A stretch of 64,000 nt of DNA, taken from contig JAKAFK010000002.1 of NCBI GenBank assembly GCA_021817985.1, forward strand, positions 1 to 64,000. The letters are read 5' to 3'. Shown here piece after piece: positions 8,451 to 18,105 of the stretch (position 1 is its first letter; every line of letters begins with the position of its first letter). The translations under genes and the position numbers were made by a program. The DNA is from Pseudomonadota bacterium. Lineage in GTDB: Bacteria > Pseudomonadota > Gammaproteobacteria > Burkholderiales > JAKAFK01. The notes below the pieces were generated by a model. The model did not search any database. It saw only the letters and a program-made list of their open reading frames with translations, and was not told the origin of the DNA.

Positions 8451-9503
8451 TTACGCCCGTCCCGTCCCGAAATCGATGTCGATGGCGGCGGCGGCATCCT
8501 CCGGCCTTACCTTGCCGGAGCCTGTGAGGCCCATGACAGACTTGCGCATCGTCATCGCATAGGGCGCATGTTCGTCGCGCGCCATGATTTCGCCCAGCGC
8601 ATCGAGGTCGGCTGCGTTCTTCGTGAACCTGCGTTGATAGTTGAAGATCCACTCCGATGCCAGGGCCCATCCCTTTCTGTCGGCGCGCGGCAGGAGCTGC
8701 TGGCTCATGGCACCAACGAGGTGCGATGCGAGGACGTTGGCCTTTGCCTCGCGTTCGCGGCCAGGGAAGAAATTCAGTAGCTTCTGAATGGAAAGCGGCA
8801 CGCTATGCCCGTGGAGCGACGCGAGCACGAAGTGCCCTGACTCGGCGGCGAGCAATGCCACTTCCGCAGTCTCGCTGTCGCGGATTTCCCCGACCATGAT
8901 GACGTCGGGGGTCTGGCGCATGGCGTCGACGACCCCTTGATGAAAGGAGACGACGTCGATCCCGACTTCGCGCGAGGTGATGATCGAGCGCTTGCGCGCA
9001 TGGGCGAACTCGATCGGGTCTTCCACCGTGACGATGTGCTTCGCAAATCCGCTGTTGACATAATCGATCATGGCGGCAAGCGTCGTCGACTTTCCAGACC
9101 TCGTAGGCCCGCTCACCAGGAACAGTCCACTCCTGGATCTCGCGATGACTTCCAGCACGTCCGGGAGCGCATAGCCCTGGATCGTGGGCAAGGCCACGGG
9201 CACGCGCCGGACGGACATGACATACTTTGCTCCGCCGGATGCCATGTACGCTGTCAGGCGCACGCGCCAGTCGTCGAGTTGGGTCGTCCTCTTGATGGCC
9301 TGCTTGCAGATGATCTGCTGCCAGTCCTTGTTGAGCGTCCCGAGCAGGTGCTCCAGATCGTTGTGGTCGGGTTCGTAATCCACATCGGCTTCCGCCCACC
9401 CGCCCGGCAGCATGGCCATGACGGGCGCATCCTGCTCGACATGGAGATCCGACCATGGAACGTCTGACCGTATCTGCTTGATAATCGTATCCAGTAGGCT
9501 CAT
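8451..9503 (-). CDS. PilT-like pilus ATPase
   Basis: 350 residues. Walker A GPTRSGKST (132-140), VEDPIEFAH acidic box, Walker B PDVIMVGEIRD, and ASLHGH histidine box. The size and lack of the long N-domain and zinc motif place it with PilT retraction ATPases rather than PilB/GspE. R64 thin-pilus clusters are usually described with a single ATPase (PilQ), so a dedicated second motor is notable. Start ATG at 9503, 8 bp after pilP; the longer frame upstream overlaps pilP in another phase. Confidence 0.85.
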   Translation of the reverse strand: MSLLDTIIKQIRSDVPWSDLHVEQDAPVMAMLPGGWAEADVDYEPDHNDLEHLLGTLNKDWQQIICKQAIKRTTQLDDWRVRLTAYMASGGAKYVMSVRRVPVALPTIQGYALPDVLEVIARSRSGLFLVSGPTRSGKSTTLAAMIDYVNSGFAKHIVTVEDPIEFAHARKRSIITSREVGIDVVSFHQGVVDAMRQTPDVIMVGEIRDSETAEVALLAAESGHFVLASLHGHSVPLSIQKLLNFFPGREREAKANVLASHLVGAMSQQLLPRADRKGWALASEWIFNYQRRFTKNAADLDALGEIMARDEHAPYAMTMRKSVMGLTGSGKVRPEDAAAAIDIDFGTGRA

Positions 9504-9511
9504 ATGCACCT

Positions 9512-9973
9512 CTAAATCCGCAGAACCTTGACGGCCCCGTTGCGCTTGATCACGACAGTACGCGTCGTGATCGTTTCGACACGCCAGCCGCCATTGACCG
9601 GATCGCCTTGGCGCACGTCGACCGGATGTCCGCCGATCGACAGCGTCGCGACGAAATGCCCGTCGCGCTGACTGATAGACCACAGTTTGACCCGCGGCGC
9701 TGATACTTGCGTCACGGCCATGCCCGACTGCCCGCCCGGTACCGGCGGCGGCAAAGCCGCGCCCGGGAGCGGGGAGGCGGATCCGCCGCCAGCGATCTCG
9801 GTCTTGAGCTTGGCGATTTTCGCTTCCAGCTTGAGAAGGGTGAGTTGAGTCTGCAGCCTGGACATCTGGTCGGCCGGGGATCCGGCGGCAGCCAGCGAGG
9901 CGGATGCCGGGTCGCCCCATGCGGGAAGCGATACCGCGATCAAGAGGGCAAGGACGATTGTGGATTTACGCAT
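9512..9973 (-). CDS. pilP: PilP-like periplasmic pilus assembly protein
   Basis: 153 residues: signal peptide (cut near PAWGDPA), a short coiled coil (residues about 35-62, QTQLTLLKLEAKIAKLKTE), a Pro/Gly linker and a compact beta-rich C-terminus (VRQGDPVNGGWRVETITTR) typical of PilP, which links the inner-membrane platform to the secretin. It lies 12 bp after pilN, which agrees with that role. Confidence 0.75.
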   Translation of the reverse strand: MRKSTIVLALLIAVSLPAWGDPASASLAAAGSPADQMSRLQTQLTLLKLEAKIAKLKTEIAGGGSASPLPGAALPPPVPGGQSGMAVTQVSAPRVKLWSISQRDGHFVATLSIGGHPVDVRQGDPVNGGWRVETITTRTVVIKRNGAVKVLRI

Positions 9974-9985
9974 GCAGATTCTCCG

Positions 9986-11725
9986 TTACACCTGCGGCGA
10001 TGGAATGATGATGGCCTGGATTACGATGACCAGGACCGTGCGTGCCTTCTGTCCGTCGAGTCCTCCGCCGGCCATCACATTGGATGCCGAGCCCACCCCT
10101 TGGGTGGTCGCGCTTTGCGTGTTCTGTTCGAGCCCCGAGAGCACAATGGTCTGCCCGGAGGCCACCTCGAACCGATTAAGCCCCTTTTTCTTCGTGACGT
10201 CGGGCTGCTGGAGGACCATCCCGTTTGTAGTGAGGCTGTTCATCGCGACCAGGTCCGCGTTTTTGAGCGCAAACTGCATCATCAAGAGGCGATTGTTCAG
10301 AATGTGCGGCAGCAGCGTCATGGAGAATCCGGTGGACAGTGTGTTTTGCTGCGCTGTCGTCGTCGGAGCCACTCCGGCGGTGGTCGACGGGGTCGTCTCC
10401 TCGTTGGCCACATAGACCCGATCCTCGCCATTGATGACGGGCACCACTTGGTTGTTAAGGGTCAGACTGTCGGTGGACGTTTGCACCGCCACATCGCCTT
10501 GAGTCGACAGCGCCTGGAAGATCGCCTGGGACCCCGCCCAGGCCCCGATGTCGGCGCCAGTGGCCTGCCCGGCCGTGGGCAGGATGTTCAAGGTCAGTCC
10601 CGCCGCCGCAGGGTTCGTCACGACACTGTTGACGTTCGTAAACGCCCAGCCGAAATTTTTGGCGAGCGACTTGTAGACGATCCCCCAATTGATGCCGTAT
10701 TGGTCTTCGTGATTGAGCGTGACCTGATAGACCTGGACCCGGATCTCGGCTTGGCGCGACAGCGCGATGTTCTGGTCTTTGACATAGTCCGCCACGCGGT
10801 CGACGACCATCGGGATGTCCGTAACCGTAACCGTTCCGACGCTGGGCGACACAACCACCCGCCCCCCTTTTGAGAGCATGGCCTTGATGGACTTCTCGAG
10901 GCCATCCCATACGGACAACGATTTCGCGCTGACCGTGGTTTGGTTGGAATCGCCGGAACTCGACGGGCTGCTTGTGCCGCTGCTACCCGACGTGTTGGCG
11001 CTTTGCCCCGCGTCGGATACGGTGCTGTCCAGCGACGAGTCCCCAGGGATCGCCGCGACGGTGAAAGTCTTCGTTTCGTACCGGTAGAAATCGATGCGCC
11101 CGTGCCCATACTTCCAGCTGATGCCGTATTGGCCGGCGATCGCGTCGAGCGCCCCCGAAGCCGGACCGACGTACACGATCCTCGACGGACCATACGGAGT
11201 GCCATACAGCATCTCGCTGTACGGGCTATACGCGGCCGCGGACTGCTGTGTCACCTGGGGTGCCTGTCCGCCCACCACGGGGATCGGCGGCGGGGGCGGC
11301 ATGCCCGCCGGCATGCCGATGCCTGGAGTGCCAAGCCCCGACGTACTCCCCGTGATGCCTGACATGACATCCGGCGCGATGTACGTCGGGATATCGGTCA
11401 GCTTCGTCATGTAGGCAGCTGCTTCAAAAAGCGACCCAAAATGCCGCTTGATGGCGTAGGTCTTTTTCAATTCACGAGGCCACGACGCGGCGACGTCGTG
11501 GACCGTCTTCGCCGAGACCGCGAGAAAGACATCGTTTCCGACGGTCACGGCCGATTGCGGGCTGTTCGCGGCTGCCGCTTGCGCGACATTGCCGCGCGCC
11601 TCTCCAAGGGTCCGGTGCACGGAGTGCCGGATGGGTGCAACGTAGGCCGTCGAGCACGACGCGAGCATCGCGCAGAGCGCGACTGCGCCCAGGACGTTGG
11701 GCGTGTGGGGCTTCTTCGTTTTCAC
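9986..11725 (-). CDS. pilN: PilN outer-membrane secretin lipoprotein
   Basis: 579 residues. It has a lipoprotein signal (lipobox LASC, Cys24), N-domains, a Gly/Ser/Thr/Asn linker, and a C-terminal secretin domain with the typical VPVINGEDRVYV region and a final TVLVIVIQAIIIPSP strand. PilN forms the outer-membrane ring through which the thin pilus passes. The start overlaps the end of pilL by 4 bp. Confidence 0.88.
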   Translation of the reverse strand: MKTKKPHTPNVLGAVALCAMLASCSTAYVAPIRHSVHRTLGEARGNVAQAAAANSPQSAVTVGNDVFLAVSAKTVHDVAASWPRELKKTYAIKRHFGSLFEAAAYMTKLTDIPTYIAPDVMSGITGSTSGLGTPGIGMPAGMPPPPPIPVVGGQAPQVTQQSAAAYSPYSEMLYGTPYGPSRIVYVGPASGALDAIAGQYGISWKYGHGRIDFYRYETKTFTVAAIPGDSSLDSTVSDAGQSANTSGSSGTSSPSSSGDSNQTTVSAKSLSVWDGLEKSIKAMLSKGGRVVVSPSVGTVTVTDIPMVVDRVADYVKDQNIALSRQAEIRVQVYQVTLNHEDQYGINWGIVYKSLAKNFGWAFTNVNSVVTNPAAAGLTLNILPTAGQATGADIGAWAGSQAIFQALSTQGDVAVQTSTDSLTLNNQVVPVINGEDRVYVANEETTPSTTAGVAPTTTAQQNTLSTGFSMTLLPHILNNRLLMMQFALKNADLVAMNSLTTNGMVLQQPDVTKKKGLNRFEVASGQTIVLSGLEQNTQSATTQGVGSASNVMAGGGLDGQKARTVLVIVIQAIIIPSPQV

Positions 11726-12474
11726 TGATTGCTCCCTTGAGGCATGGCGGTACCGGAGATCTCGAGGACCCGGTTGCCGCCGGAGAAGTGCGCGCGCAGC
11801 CAGACGCCGCGCGCGTTAAGGGCAGCCACGAGCCCCAAGACGGCGGCGTGGAAATCGCCCGTGAACGTGGCATCGTTGCTGAGGGTGTAGACTTTGTTCT
11901 TGGGGAGTTCCCAATATGGCGTCCAGTCGGCCGCTGTTGCCCAGGCGTCGATCGTCTGGCTGAGGGTGGATCCTGCATGGACTTGCCAGAGACGGATGCG
12001 GACGCGTTGCACGGGCGCGGAAGGCATCGGAGCTCGCGGAGCGGTCTTCTTTGGCCGCGTCGGAGCGTCCTCTTCGGCGTTCGCCGCCGCGCTGGTCGCC
12101 TGGCTGGAAGGTAAAGGAGCTGGTGACGTCGCTGCTTGGGGCTGAGTGTTCGCCTGCGAGAGGCGAACATGCACGATGCAGCCGGCCTGGGTCCATGTGA
12201 AATGGGCGAAGCTGGCCATCTTGTTGAGCACGACGTCCAATGGACCGGTCACGTGATGTGCCCCCATCTTGAAAGATGTATAGCCCTCCACGTCGATCCC
12301 CAGAGGCGTCCCTTCCACGGCCTGCGCAAGCGCTTGGTTTAGCGGGATCCGATCGAAATTCATGTCGCTGACGCGGTATTGCGCCGCCGGATCGCAAGGG
12401 GCGGCGTGTGCCATCGGGATCGCGACGCCCAACGTGAACGCGACGATCAGCGCAAAAATTTTTTTCGTATCCAT
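11722..12474 (-). CDS. pilL: PilL-like protein with TcpQ-type C-terminal domain
   Basis: 250 residues: signal peptide (MDTKKIFALIVAFTLGVAIP, cut after AHA), a first domain like the secretin-interacting TcpQ/PilL fold (FDRIPLNQALAQAVEGTPLG), a Pro/Ala/Ser linker, and a second similar domain (SLSQTIDAWATAADW...FTGDF). TcpQ-like proteins help localise or stabilise the secretin, and the gene directly precedes pilN. The ATG at 12474 was chosen because the signal peptide begins there; upstream sequence in frame looks non-coding. Confidence 0.75.
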   Translation of the reverse strand: MDTKKIFALIVAFTLGVAIPMAHAAPCDPAAQYRVSDMNFDRIPLNQALAQAVEGTPLGIDVEGYTSFKMGAHHVTGPLDVVLNKMASFAHFTWTQAGCIVHVRLSQANTQPQAATSPAPLPSSQATSAAANAEEDAPTRPKKTAPRAPMPSAPVQRVRIRLWQVHAGSTLSQTIDAWATAADWTPYWELPKNKVYTLSNDATFTGDFHAAVLGLVAALNARGVWLRAHFSGGNRVLEISGTAMPQGSNQ

Positions 12475-12509
12475 CAGGACTCCCAGAACTCCTACTTTGT
12501 CTCGCAATT

Positions 12510-12959
12510 TCACCGCATGCCTCCCGCTGACAGCTTCCGCATTTCGGCATAGATGTAGTTGGCATAAAGGTCCTGGTAATAGATCGAATCCGGCGAGTTG
12601 TAGACCCCGACCGCTTTCCAGCTCATACCGTACCGTTGTACCCCAAGGGCGAATATCCATGCCCCAACCATAATGTTTGTGCACTCGTGGAAAAGGTCGC
12701 GCGGTACGATGCCAACGCGGGCAAGTTTGGGATACCACGACGAGTTAATGCCCATTAGGCCGATATCAACGGAGCCGTTCCGGTTCCGATGGACAAGGTT
12801 TTGCCGGAACCCCGACTCGTGGCCTGCAATGGCCTCGAGGAGAATAGGAGAGACGTGGTAACGCGCCCCGGCCTCAGCGAAGCACATATAGGCCTCCGCC
12901 CGCTGCATAACTCCAAGAGCGACGGCGATCAAGGCCACACTGAGCCACGCTTTAGTCAT
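12510..12959 (-). CDS. lytic transglycosylase (PilT/VirB1-type) of the pil operon
   Basis: 149 residues: signal peptide, then a Slt-type lysozyme-like domain with the catalytic Glu48 in AGHESGF and the IGLMGIN motif. It would open peptidoglycan for pilus assembly, as R64 PilT (a transglycosylase despite its name) does. It overlaps the end of the upstream gene by 8 bp; an alternative start three codons upstream (12968) is possible. Confidence 0.8.
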   Translation of the reverse strand: MTKAWLSVALIAVALGVMQRAEAYMCFAEAGARYHVSPILLEAIAGHESGFRQNLVHRNRNGSVDIGLMGINSSWYPKLARVGIVPRDLFHECTNIMVGAWIFALGVQRYGMSWKAVGVYNSPDSIYYQDLYANYIYAEMRKLSAGGMR

Positions 12960-14127
12960 GCTCGACATTCACACCGCGCGCACGTGGTTTCGCCGCTATG
13001 CCGGCTTCGATGGCTTCCGCCGTCGACATCGCAAGACGAGCGACCGCCTTCTCGCTGGATTCGGCAGGACCGACGCCACCCTCCTGGAGGATCTTCGTAA
13101 CTCTCGACATGGCCATGTAAGCGCCCTGCTCGTGCTGATACTGGAGCCGCGCTTTGATCACTTTGGCCAACGTCGAGTCGCGCCCTTCGATATCCTTTGC
13201 CACGTCGCGGCGGATATGAATCATGTGCGCCTGTTCACGCATGATCCGATAGACGGCGTAGTCCACGTCTTTGAGTCGTTCTGCGGCCGCCTTGTCGACA
13301 CAATCGAGCGCCTCATCGGCTTGCCTACCTCTTTCCTCCCTTTCGAGGATGTCCTCATGCAGGTCGGCCGCACTGATAACAGCGGGTGGAGTCAACTCAC
13401 CATCGTCGTCGCGGTACCCGACGATCGTCACCCGGGCATTGGCCTCATATGCTGAGAACAGCGGTTGTGCGGTATGGTCGTGCGCAACTTCCTGCTGCCC
13501 CGCCGGGGGAAGATCTTCAAACGATGCCGCACCACGGTGCCCCCTTTCAGGCATTTCACCCATCACCCGCGCGGCAAACAGGGCGGCACCTTTCCGCTTG
13601 TCCCCCTGACACGAGACCACGCAAGAAACCGCCATGGCCGCTATCTGCTCGGGCGACCACCCTAGCGTCCGCGCATAGGCCTGGTACCGGTTGACGTATT
13701 GTTCGACATCCTTCGTGCTATCCGCGAACGGATTGACGCTTAACGCTCTCAGTGTGATACCACGCGCCATCTTTAGCGCAGCCCGGAGTCCCACCTTGGG
13801 ATCGGACGAATCAATCCCCTGCGCTTTTGCGATCGAGTCGCTTATTTCCTGGAAACGACCCATCAAGTCGCCGCTGGATAACGCTAACGCATAGTGCGCG
13901 ATGTCTAGCGCTGACTCCAGCTCATCACGCGCGGAACCTTTCACAGACTCCGGAATAACACCCACCCAGCGCTCCGCACGTTTCGCAACGACCTCATCTG
14001 CTCCTTGACCGTCAACTTCCCGTGCAACCGTGGATGGGTCGACCCCAATCGCCGAACGGGCCTTCGCCGTCTCTGGCGGCGCAGCCGAATCCACAGCGGC
14101 AAGATCCAAATCGTCCAGGCTGCTCAT
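12952..14127 (-). CDS. uncharacterised soluble protein, first large gene of the pil operon
   Basis: 391 residues, largely alpha-helical and charged, with no membrane segment or signal. Two cysteines form SCVVSC near residue 170. A strong GGAGG site precedes the ATG. It overlaps the transglycosylase gene, so it belongs to the pil transcript. I do not recognise a family. A cytoplasmic role linked to pilus expression is inferred only from position. Confidence 0.7.
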   Translation of the reverse strand: MSSLDDLDLAAVDSAAPPETAKARSAIGVDPSTVAREVDGQGADEVVAKRAERWVGVIPESVKGSARDELESALDIAHYALALSSGDLMGRFQEISDSIAKAQGIDSSDPKVGLRAALKMARGITLRALSVNPFADSTKDVEQYVNRYQAYARTLGWSPEQIAAMAVSCVVSCQGDKRKGAALFAARVMGEMPERGHRGAASFEDLPPAGQQEVAHDHTAQPLFSAYEANARVTIVGYRDDDGELTPPAVISAADLHEDILEREERGRQADEALDCVDKAAAERLKDVDYAVYRIMREQAHMIHIRRDVAKDIEGRDSTLAKVIKARLQYQHEQGAYMAMSRVTKILQEGGVGPAESSEKAVARLAMSTAEAIEAGIAAKPRARGVNVEHD

Positions 14128-14130
14128 CGG

Positions 14131-14370
14131 CTAATCGCCTCCCATCCTCGCCTGCGCGATCTTCGTCGCCTGATTAAGAGCCGCGACGAAATCCCGGTGA
14201 TCCAGACTCTTGAGATGGTCTGCATACCGCGCGAGATACTCCGTGACCGCAGTCTCGAATCCTTCCGGGTCATCAACGGTTTTCCCACCTACGATCGGCA
14301 GGAGGGCGGCAATGATTGTGGCATCGTTCATGGCAAACGTTCTCGTCATGAACTCATCGTTGAATGGCAT
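14131..14370 (-). CDS. small helical protein, leader gene of the pil operon
   Basis: 79 residues, acidic and helical, no recognised domain. A GAGGAG site lies 9 bp before the ATG and an extended -10 promoter about 38 bp upstream, so this is probably the first gene of the pil operon. The next gene starts 3 bp after its stop. Confidence 0.6.
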   Translation of the reverse strand: MPFNDEFMTRTFAMNDATIIAALLPIVGGKTVDDPEGFETAVTEYLARYADHLKSLDHRDFVAALNQATKIAQARMGGD

Positions 14371-14404
14371 CGGTCTCAGCTCCTCAATTCATATCCGGAT
14401 AAGG

Positions 14405-14416
14405 GTATATAGCACA
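14405..14416 (-). promoter_or_regulatory. extended -10 promoter of the pil operon
   Basis: On the minus strand the sequence reads TGTGCTATATAC about 38 bp before the first ATG. It is a TGn-TATA extended -10 of the same form (GTGCTATA) seen before many genes here. The left half-site of the TATAGC-N12-GCTATA operator is absent. Confidence 0.5.
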
Positions 14417-14502
14417 GCCATGCCGTTCGGGCGCCGCCGCGGTGCCCTCATCCTCGCCCATCCTCGTTGGAAAGAGCCTCCCGCCACAAGCGGAATGGCA
14501 CT

Positions 14503-16893
14503 CTACAAAGTGCTCCCGGCGAGCATCCTGAACGCCTCCTTTTCCCGCCGCCGGTGTTCCGCCGTGCGGGAACGCGCCATGTCCGGCCACGCCGAAGCAT
14601 GCTCGCGCTCAAGCTTCTCCTCCCGCAGGTGGACCTCCTCAATCGCCCGCATTCGATCGCTCAATAGCCGCGCCTCCTCGAGCGCGCGGGCATGGTCATC
14701 ATCAGACTCTTCGAGATCAGCTTCGGAAAATGCCGCCGCGTCCAGCGCATCCAGACCGGTAAGCGGCGCCTTTGCCCCGGCGCTTCCAGTATCGTTCACG
14801 TCTCCTGTCGGCGCCGCCGAGGGCTGAGCCGCGGCGGGCGCCGCCGCGTCAGGGGCTGGCTGCGCCGCATCTCTTGCTTGCGACTGTTCCCATACCTGCG
14901 CGACCGATTCCGCCGACACCACCGCCGCCGTGCACCCGCTCTGAAAATCGTCGTCCATCACCTCCGCGCTGTCCGGCGGCGCAAGCTTCGCCCGCTTGTC
15001 GAAGGTCGGATCCTTGAAGTACAGCATTTGCGTGCCGTAGATGGGTGCATGGCCGGCAACGAGCGTAATCATGTCGCCCGGGATCAAAATGTTGCCCTGG
15101 GCGTCTTTCGTTGGCCCCCGAAGCGACATCACCTCTTCCGTCGTGAGAAGCTCGCGCGCCTGGTACTGAAGGCCCCCGGACATTCCCGTCTGGTACGGCA
15201 TAAATTGGCCGTTGTAGGAGAACGTCGTGTTTTCTGTCACAAGAGTGCGTTTCCCGAGCATCTTCGACAGCCACTCGGCCGTCTCCAGTTTGTTCGGCGC
15301 ATACACGACGCGCACGTGGCAGTTCGGGATGATCGTTTCATCCTTCGTGTATTCCTTGTAGAGCTGCGCAGTGTCCTGGCAGATCAGGTACATCTTCATG
15401 CCGTACCCGGCCACATACGCCAGCGACTCCGCGAAGATGTCGAGTTTCCCCAGGGACGGGAATTCGTCGATCATGAGCAGCAGGCGGTGCTGATACCCCG
15501 CCACCGATCGGCCATCCTTGAACTCCATGCTCTCGGTCAGCCGACGCACAATCTGGTTGAGTATGAGGCGAATCAGCGGTTTCAGGCGATCCTTGTCGGA
15601 TGGTGGCACGACGAGATAGAGCGCAATTGGGGGAATCCTTTCTCCCTTTGCATCCCCCATCAGATCCTCGATCTTGAAATCGGAGCGCTCGATGTTCGCC
15701 GCGACAACGGGATCGCGATAGAGCGACAGAAAGCTCATCGCGGTGGAGATCACACCGGATTTTTCGTTGTCCGCCTTGTTGAGCATCTCCTGCGCGCTCT
15801 GCGCCACCACAGGATGCGTCGTGGTCCGGTTGCCCTGAAGATCGACCCAGCCCTGCCTTCCAGCCGGGTCGTGTTCATAGCTCTTCATCATCTCGAAGAT
15901 CTCGTCCACGGCCGCCACGCTCGGGTCCGACAACAGATTCGCAACCGCACGCAGCGTCTTCGACGTTATCTCGCGAGCATAGAGCACATGGAGGATCGAG
16001 CCCACCAAGAGGGCAAAGCCCGTCTTTGCCCAATGATCGTTCAGCCCTTTCCCGTCCGGATCAACGATCATCGTCGCGATGTTCTGGACGTCGGATACTT
16101 CCTTGTCCGTTCCCACTCGGATCTCATTCAGCGGGTTGAAGTGGCAACACGTTCCGTCAGAGAGCGTGGGCGCGAACTTGAGGCAACGCTGCCCGATCGA
16201 ATGCCGCCACCCGGCGGTCAGCGCCCAGTTCTCGCCCTTGATGTCGTGCACGACAGTGCTTCCGCGCCATGTGAGCAGCGTGGGAAGCACCAGCCCCACG
16301 CCCTTGCCGCTTCGGGTAGGCGCGAAGGCAATAACGTGCTCGGGGCCGGAATGACGCAAATAATGCAGGCGCTTCTTCTCATCGAGCAAACCGCCTACGT
16401 AACACACGTGCGCATTCTCGGGCTTGGCCTTGGACTTTGGATCGGGCAGGAGACCGGCATTGACGATTTCGTCTGCCTCGGCCCAGTGCGCGCTCCCATG
16501 TGCGTCGCTTTTCAAGAGCTTGTCGCGGGACTTCCGCGCCCGCTTGGCGCCCAAATACCAGCCACACGCCGCGAAACACAGAAAGATCACAATCCCCATC
16601 CACGCAGCATGCTGCACCCGTGGATAAGCCTTGTATTTGAAAATACAGATCAGGTCGGGCATGATCGTGTACAAATCAAACCCGAGCGTGTTCTTCGGAA
16701 GAAAGGGTGTTCCGAAAAACCACGGATCACCTCCGAGCATCCAGCTGCTGACGGTCCCGCCCACAAACAGCCCGATAAACGCGAGGATCCCCGTAATCAC
16801 CATCTGATCCATGAAGGCGTTTCGGTACGCCAACGCCTCCCGCACCCCGGGCAGGCTCTGTTGCGGCCCCGGTTGCCGTGTCACGTTTGCCAT
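14503..16893 (-). CDS. traG: type IV coupling protein (TraG/VirD4 family)
   Basis: 796 residues. Two membrane helices near 28-52 and 97-116, then the ATPase domain with Walker A APTRSGKG (191-198), Walker B LLLMIDEFPSLG, and the VirD4 signatures DIKGENW and NCHVRVVYAPN. The C-terminal 130 residues are acidic, Ala- and Glu-rich, and may contact substrate. It brings the relaxase-DNA complex to the trb channel. It is the last gene of a run that starts at 22769. Confidence 0.93.
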   Translation of the reverse strand: MANVTRQPGPQQSLPGVREALAYRNAFMDQMVITGILAFIGLFVGGTVSSWMLGGDPWFFGTPFLPKNTLGFDLYTIMPDLICIFKYKAYPRVQHAAWMGIVIFLCFAACGWYLGAKRARKSRDKLLKSDAHGSAHWAEADEIVNAGLLPDPKSKAKPENAHVCYVGGLLDEKKRLHYLRHSGPEHVIAFAPTRSGKGVGLVLPTLLTWRGSTVVHDIKGENWALTAGWRHSIGQRCLKFAPTLSDGTCCHFNPLNEIRVGTDKEVSDVQNIATMIVDPDGKGLNDHWAKTGFALLVGSILHVLYAREITSKTLRAVANLLSDPSVAAVDEIFEMMKSYEHDPAGRQGWVDLQGNRTTTHPVVAQSAQEMLNKADNEKSGVISTAMSFLSLYRDPVVAANIERSDFKIEDLMGDAKGERIPPIALYLVVPPSDKDRLKPLIRLILNQIVRRLTESMEFKDGRSVAGYQHRLLLMIDEFPSLGKLDIFAESLAYVAGYGMKMYLICQDTAQLYKEYTKDETIIPNCHVRVVYAPNKLETAEWLSKMLGKRTLVTENTTFSYNGQFMPYQTGMSGGLQYQARELLTTEEVMSLRGPTKDAQGNILIPGDMITLVAGHAPIYGTQMLYFKDPTFDKRAKLAPPDSAEVMDDDFQSGCTAAVVSAESVAQVWEQSQARDAAQPAPDAAAPAAAQPSAAPTGDVNDTGSAGAKAPLTGLDALDAAAFSEADLEESDDDHARALEEARLLSDRMRAIEEVHLREEKLEREHASAWPDMARSRTAEHRRREKEAFRMLAGSTL

Positions 16894-16911
16894 AGATGCA
16901 TCCTCTGTGAG

Positions 16912-18105
16912 TCACCGAGTGTTCGAGGCCCGGATGACAGGAACGCCTAAAAGCAACGCCCAGGCGCGCGCCTGAGCAGCCTGGATAGCCGGGCTTGGGT
17001 TTCCCTGGTCGGCCCACCACGCATTGCTTTGCAGCAGAATGAGATCGGGGCGCTGCCAGAGCGCCTCCAACCACGCCCATGGCAGCACCTGCTCATAACA
17101 GATCGAGGACCAGATCCTTAACCGTCCTATTTTTCTGACAGGCTCCCACCACGCCGCTTGGTACGAGTCGCGGCTTCCGGGCCGCCACATCGAGAGAGGC
17201 ATCGGTAGCGCAGAGTCAAAGAGTTTCGCTGGCGTGCCGCCACGCCGGAATGCATACACGGAGTCCGTTTCCCCGTTCTCCGCCCCAATGAGCCACGTTT
17301 CGCCCGCCGGAATAGCCTCCTCCACGAGATCCACAGTTCCAGGCAGCATGTCGTCCAGCACGGCCTCAGGAAACACCTCGAATCGCGCCGGATATGCCAA
17401 GCCTGCTTGTACAACGGACGCAGCGTTTGAGAGCGATTTAAAGACATTGCCGCCACTCGGCAGGAGCCCCTGCGTCGACACCGCGGCCCACCCCTTGGGA
17501 ATCGACGCTCTCCAATCGAACCTCTCCTGCACATGCACAAAGCCAAGGCCTGCCAATAACGGCAATATGAAACCAATGCGCAGACAACGGATGCCGTCAC
17601 TGTCATTCGCAAGCATTGACACAGCGCCACCGATAACCGCGAGCAGCACCAGGATCCCGACTGCTCCACTCCCAGGGCCAAGGTCCACTCCCGCAGCCGC
17701 GAAGGGAGAAATCACGTCCACAAGTCCAATCGGGGGAATCGCCTGCAACAGCATGGCCATCACCGTCCACCTCCCGTTCTTCGCGAGTACATACGGCGCG
17801 GCGAGAATCAGTGCCGTCGCCAGCCAGCTCGCGATCCCAATCCATGCCCCATGGCCAGGGAAAAATTCCGAGCAGCTCGGAAGAATCCCCCACGTCGCGG
17901 GCAGCATATAAGCCAGTGCAACACCGAACCGCCGCGATCGCCTTTCACCACCGCCCGCGAGCAGCGGCAATCCGATGGACAAGGCGGGGGCAAGCCACCA
18001 CACCTGGGCCGCCGTTAACGGCCACAGTAGCCCGAGCGCTGAGGCCATCCCGATGTCCGCTCGTTTGACGCATGCCATGCCCCAGCTACTCACTTCGGGC
18101 TCCAT
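16912..18105 (-). CDS. traB: TraB-like membrane protein with nitrilase / N-acyltransferase fold
   Basis: About 397 residues. The N-terminal half has about six membrane helices. The C-terminal half is a carbon-nitrogen hydrolase domain with SICYEQ around the expected catalytic Cys and ILLQSNAWWAD near the end, as in apolipoprotein N-acyltransferase (Lnt). TraB of Ti-type and related plasmids has this plan. One copy of the 17-bp palindrome is embedded at 17866-17882. The start is uncertain: ATG 18105 overlaps the end of the VirB1-like gene, and GTG 18123 is an alternative. Confidence 0.75.
   Translation of the reverse strand: MEPEVSSWGMACVKRADIGMASALGLLWPLTAAQVWWLAPALSIGLPLLAGGGERRSRRFGVALAYMLPATWGILPSCSEFFPGHGAWIGIASWLATALILAAPYVLAKNGRWTVMAMLLQAIPPIGLVDVISPFAAAGVDLGPGSGAVGILVLLAVIGGAVSMLANDSDGIRCLRIGFILPLLAGLGFVHVQERFDWRASIPKGWAAVSTQGLLPSGGNVFKSLSNAASVVQAGLAYPARFEVFPEAVLDDMLPGTVDLVEEAIPAGETWLIGAENGETDSVYAFRRGGTPAKLFDSALPMPLSMWRPGSRDSYQAAWWEPVRKIGRLRIWSSICYEQVLPWAWLEALWQRPDLILLQSNAWWADQGNPSPAIQAAQARAWALLLGVPVIRASNTR
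17866..17882. repeat. 17-bp palindrome TTCCGAGCAGCTCGGAA, copy 1
   Basis: Perfect 8-bp arms around one central base. It lies inside the traB-like gene, where the minus-strand frame reads it as P-S-C-S-E-F. Confidence 0.9.

Noticed and set aside
11224-11230. GCTATA inside pilN as a promoter
   Set aside because: It is within coding sequence (A-Y-S-P-Y) with no left half-site and no gene start nearby.
14692-16950. Very long plus-strand frame opposite the coupling protein gene
   Set aside because: Arg/His/Pro-rich shadow of a well-supported minus-strand gene in high-GC DNA.
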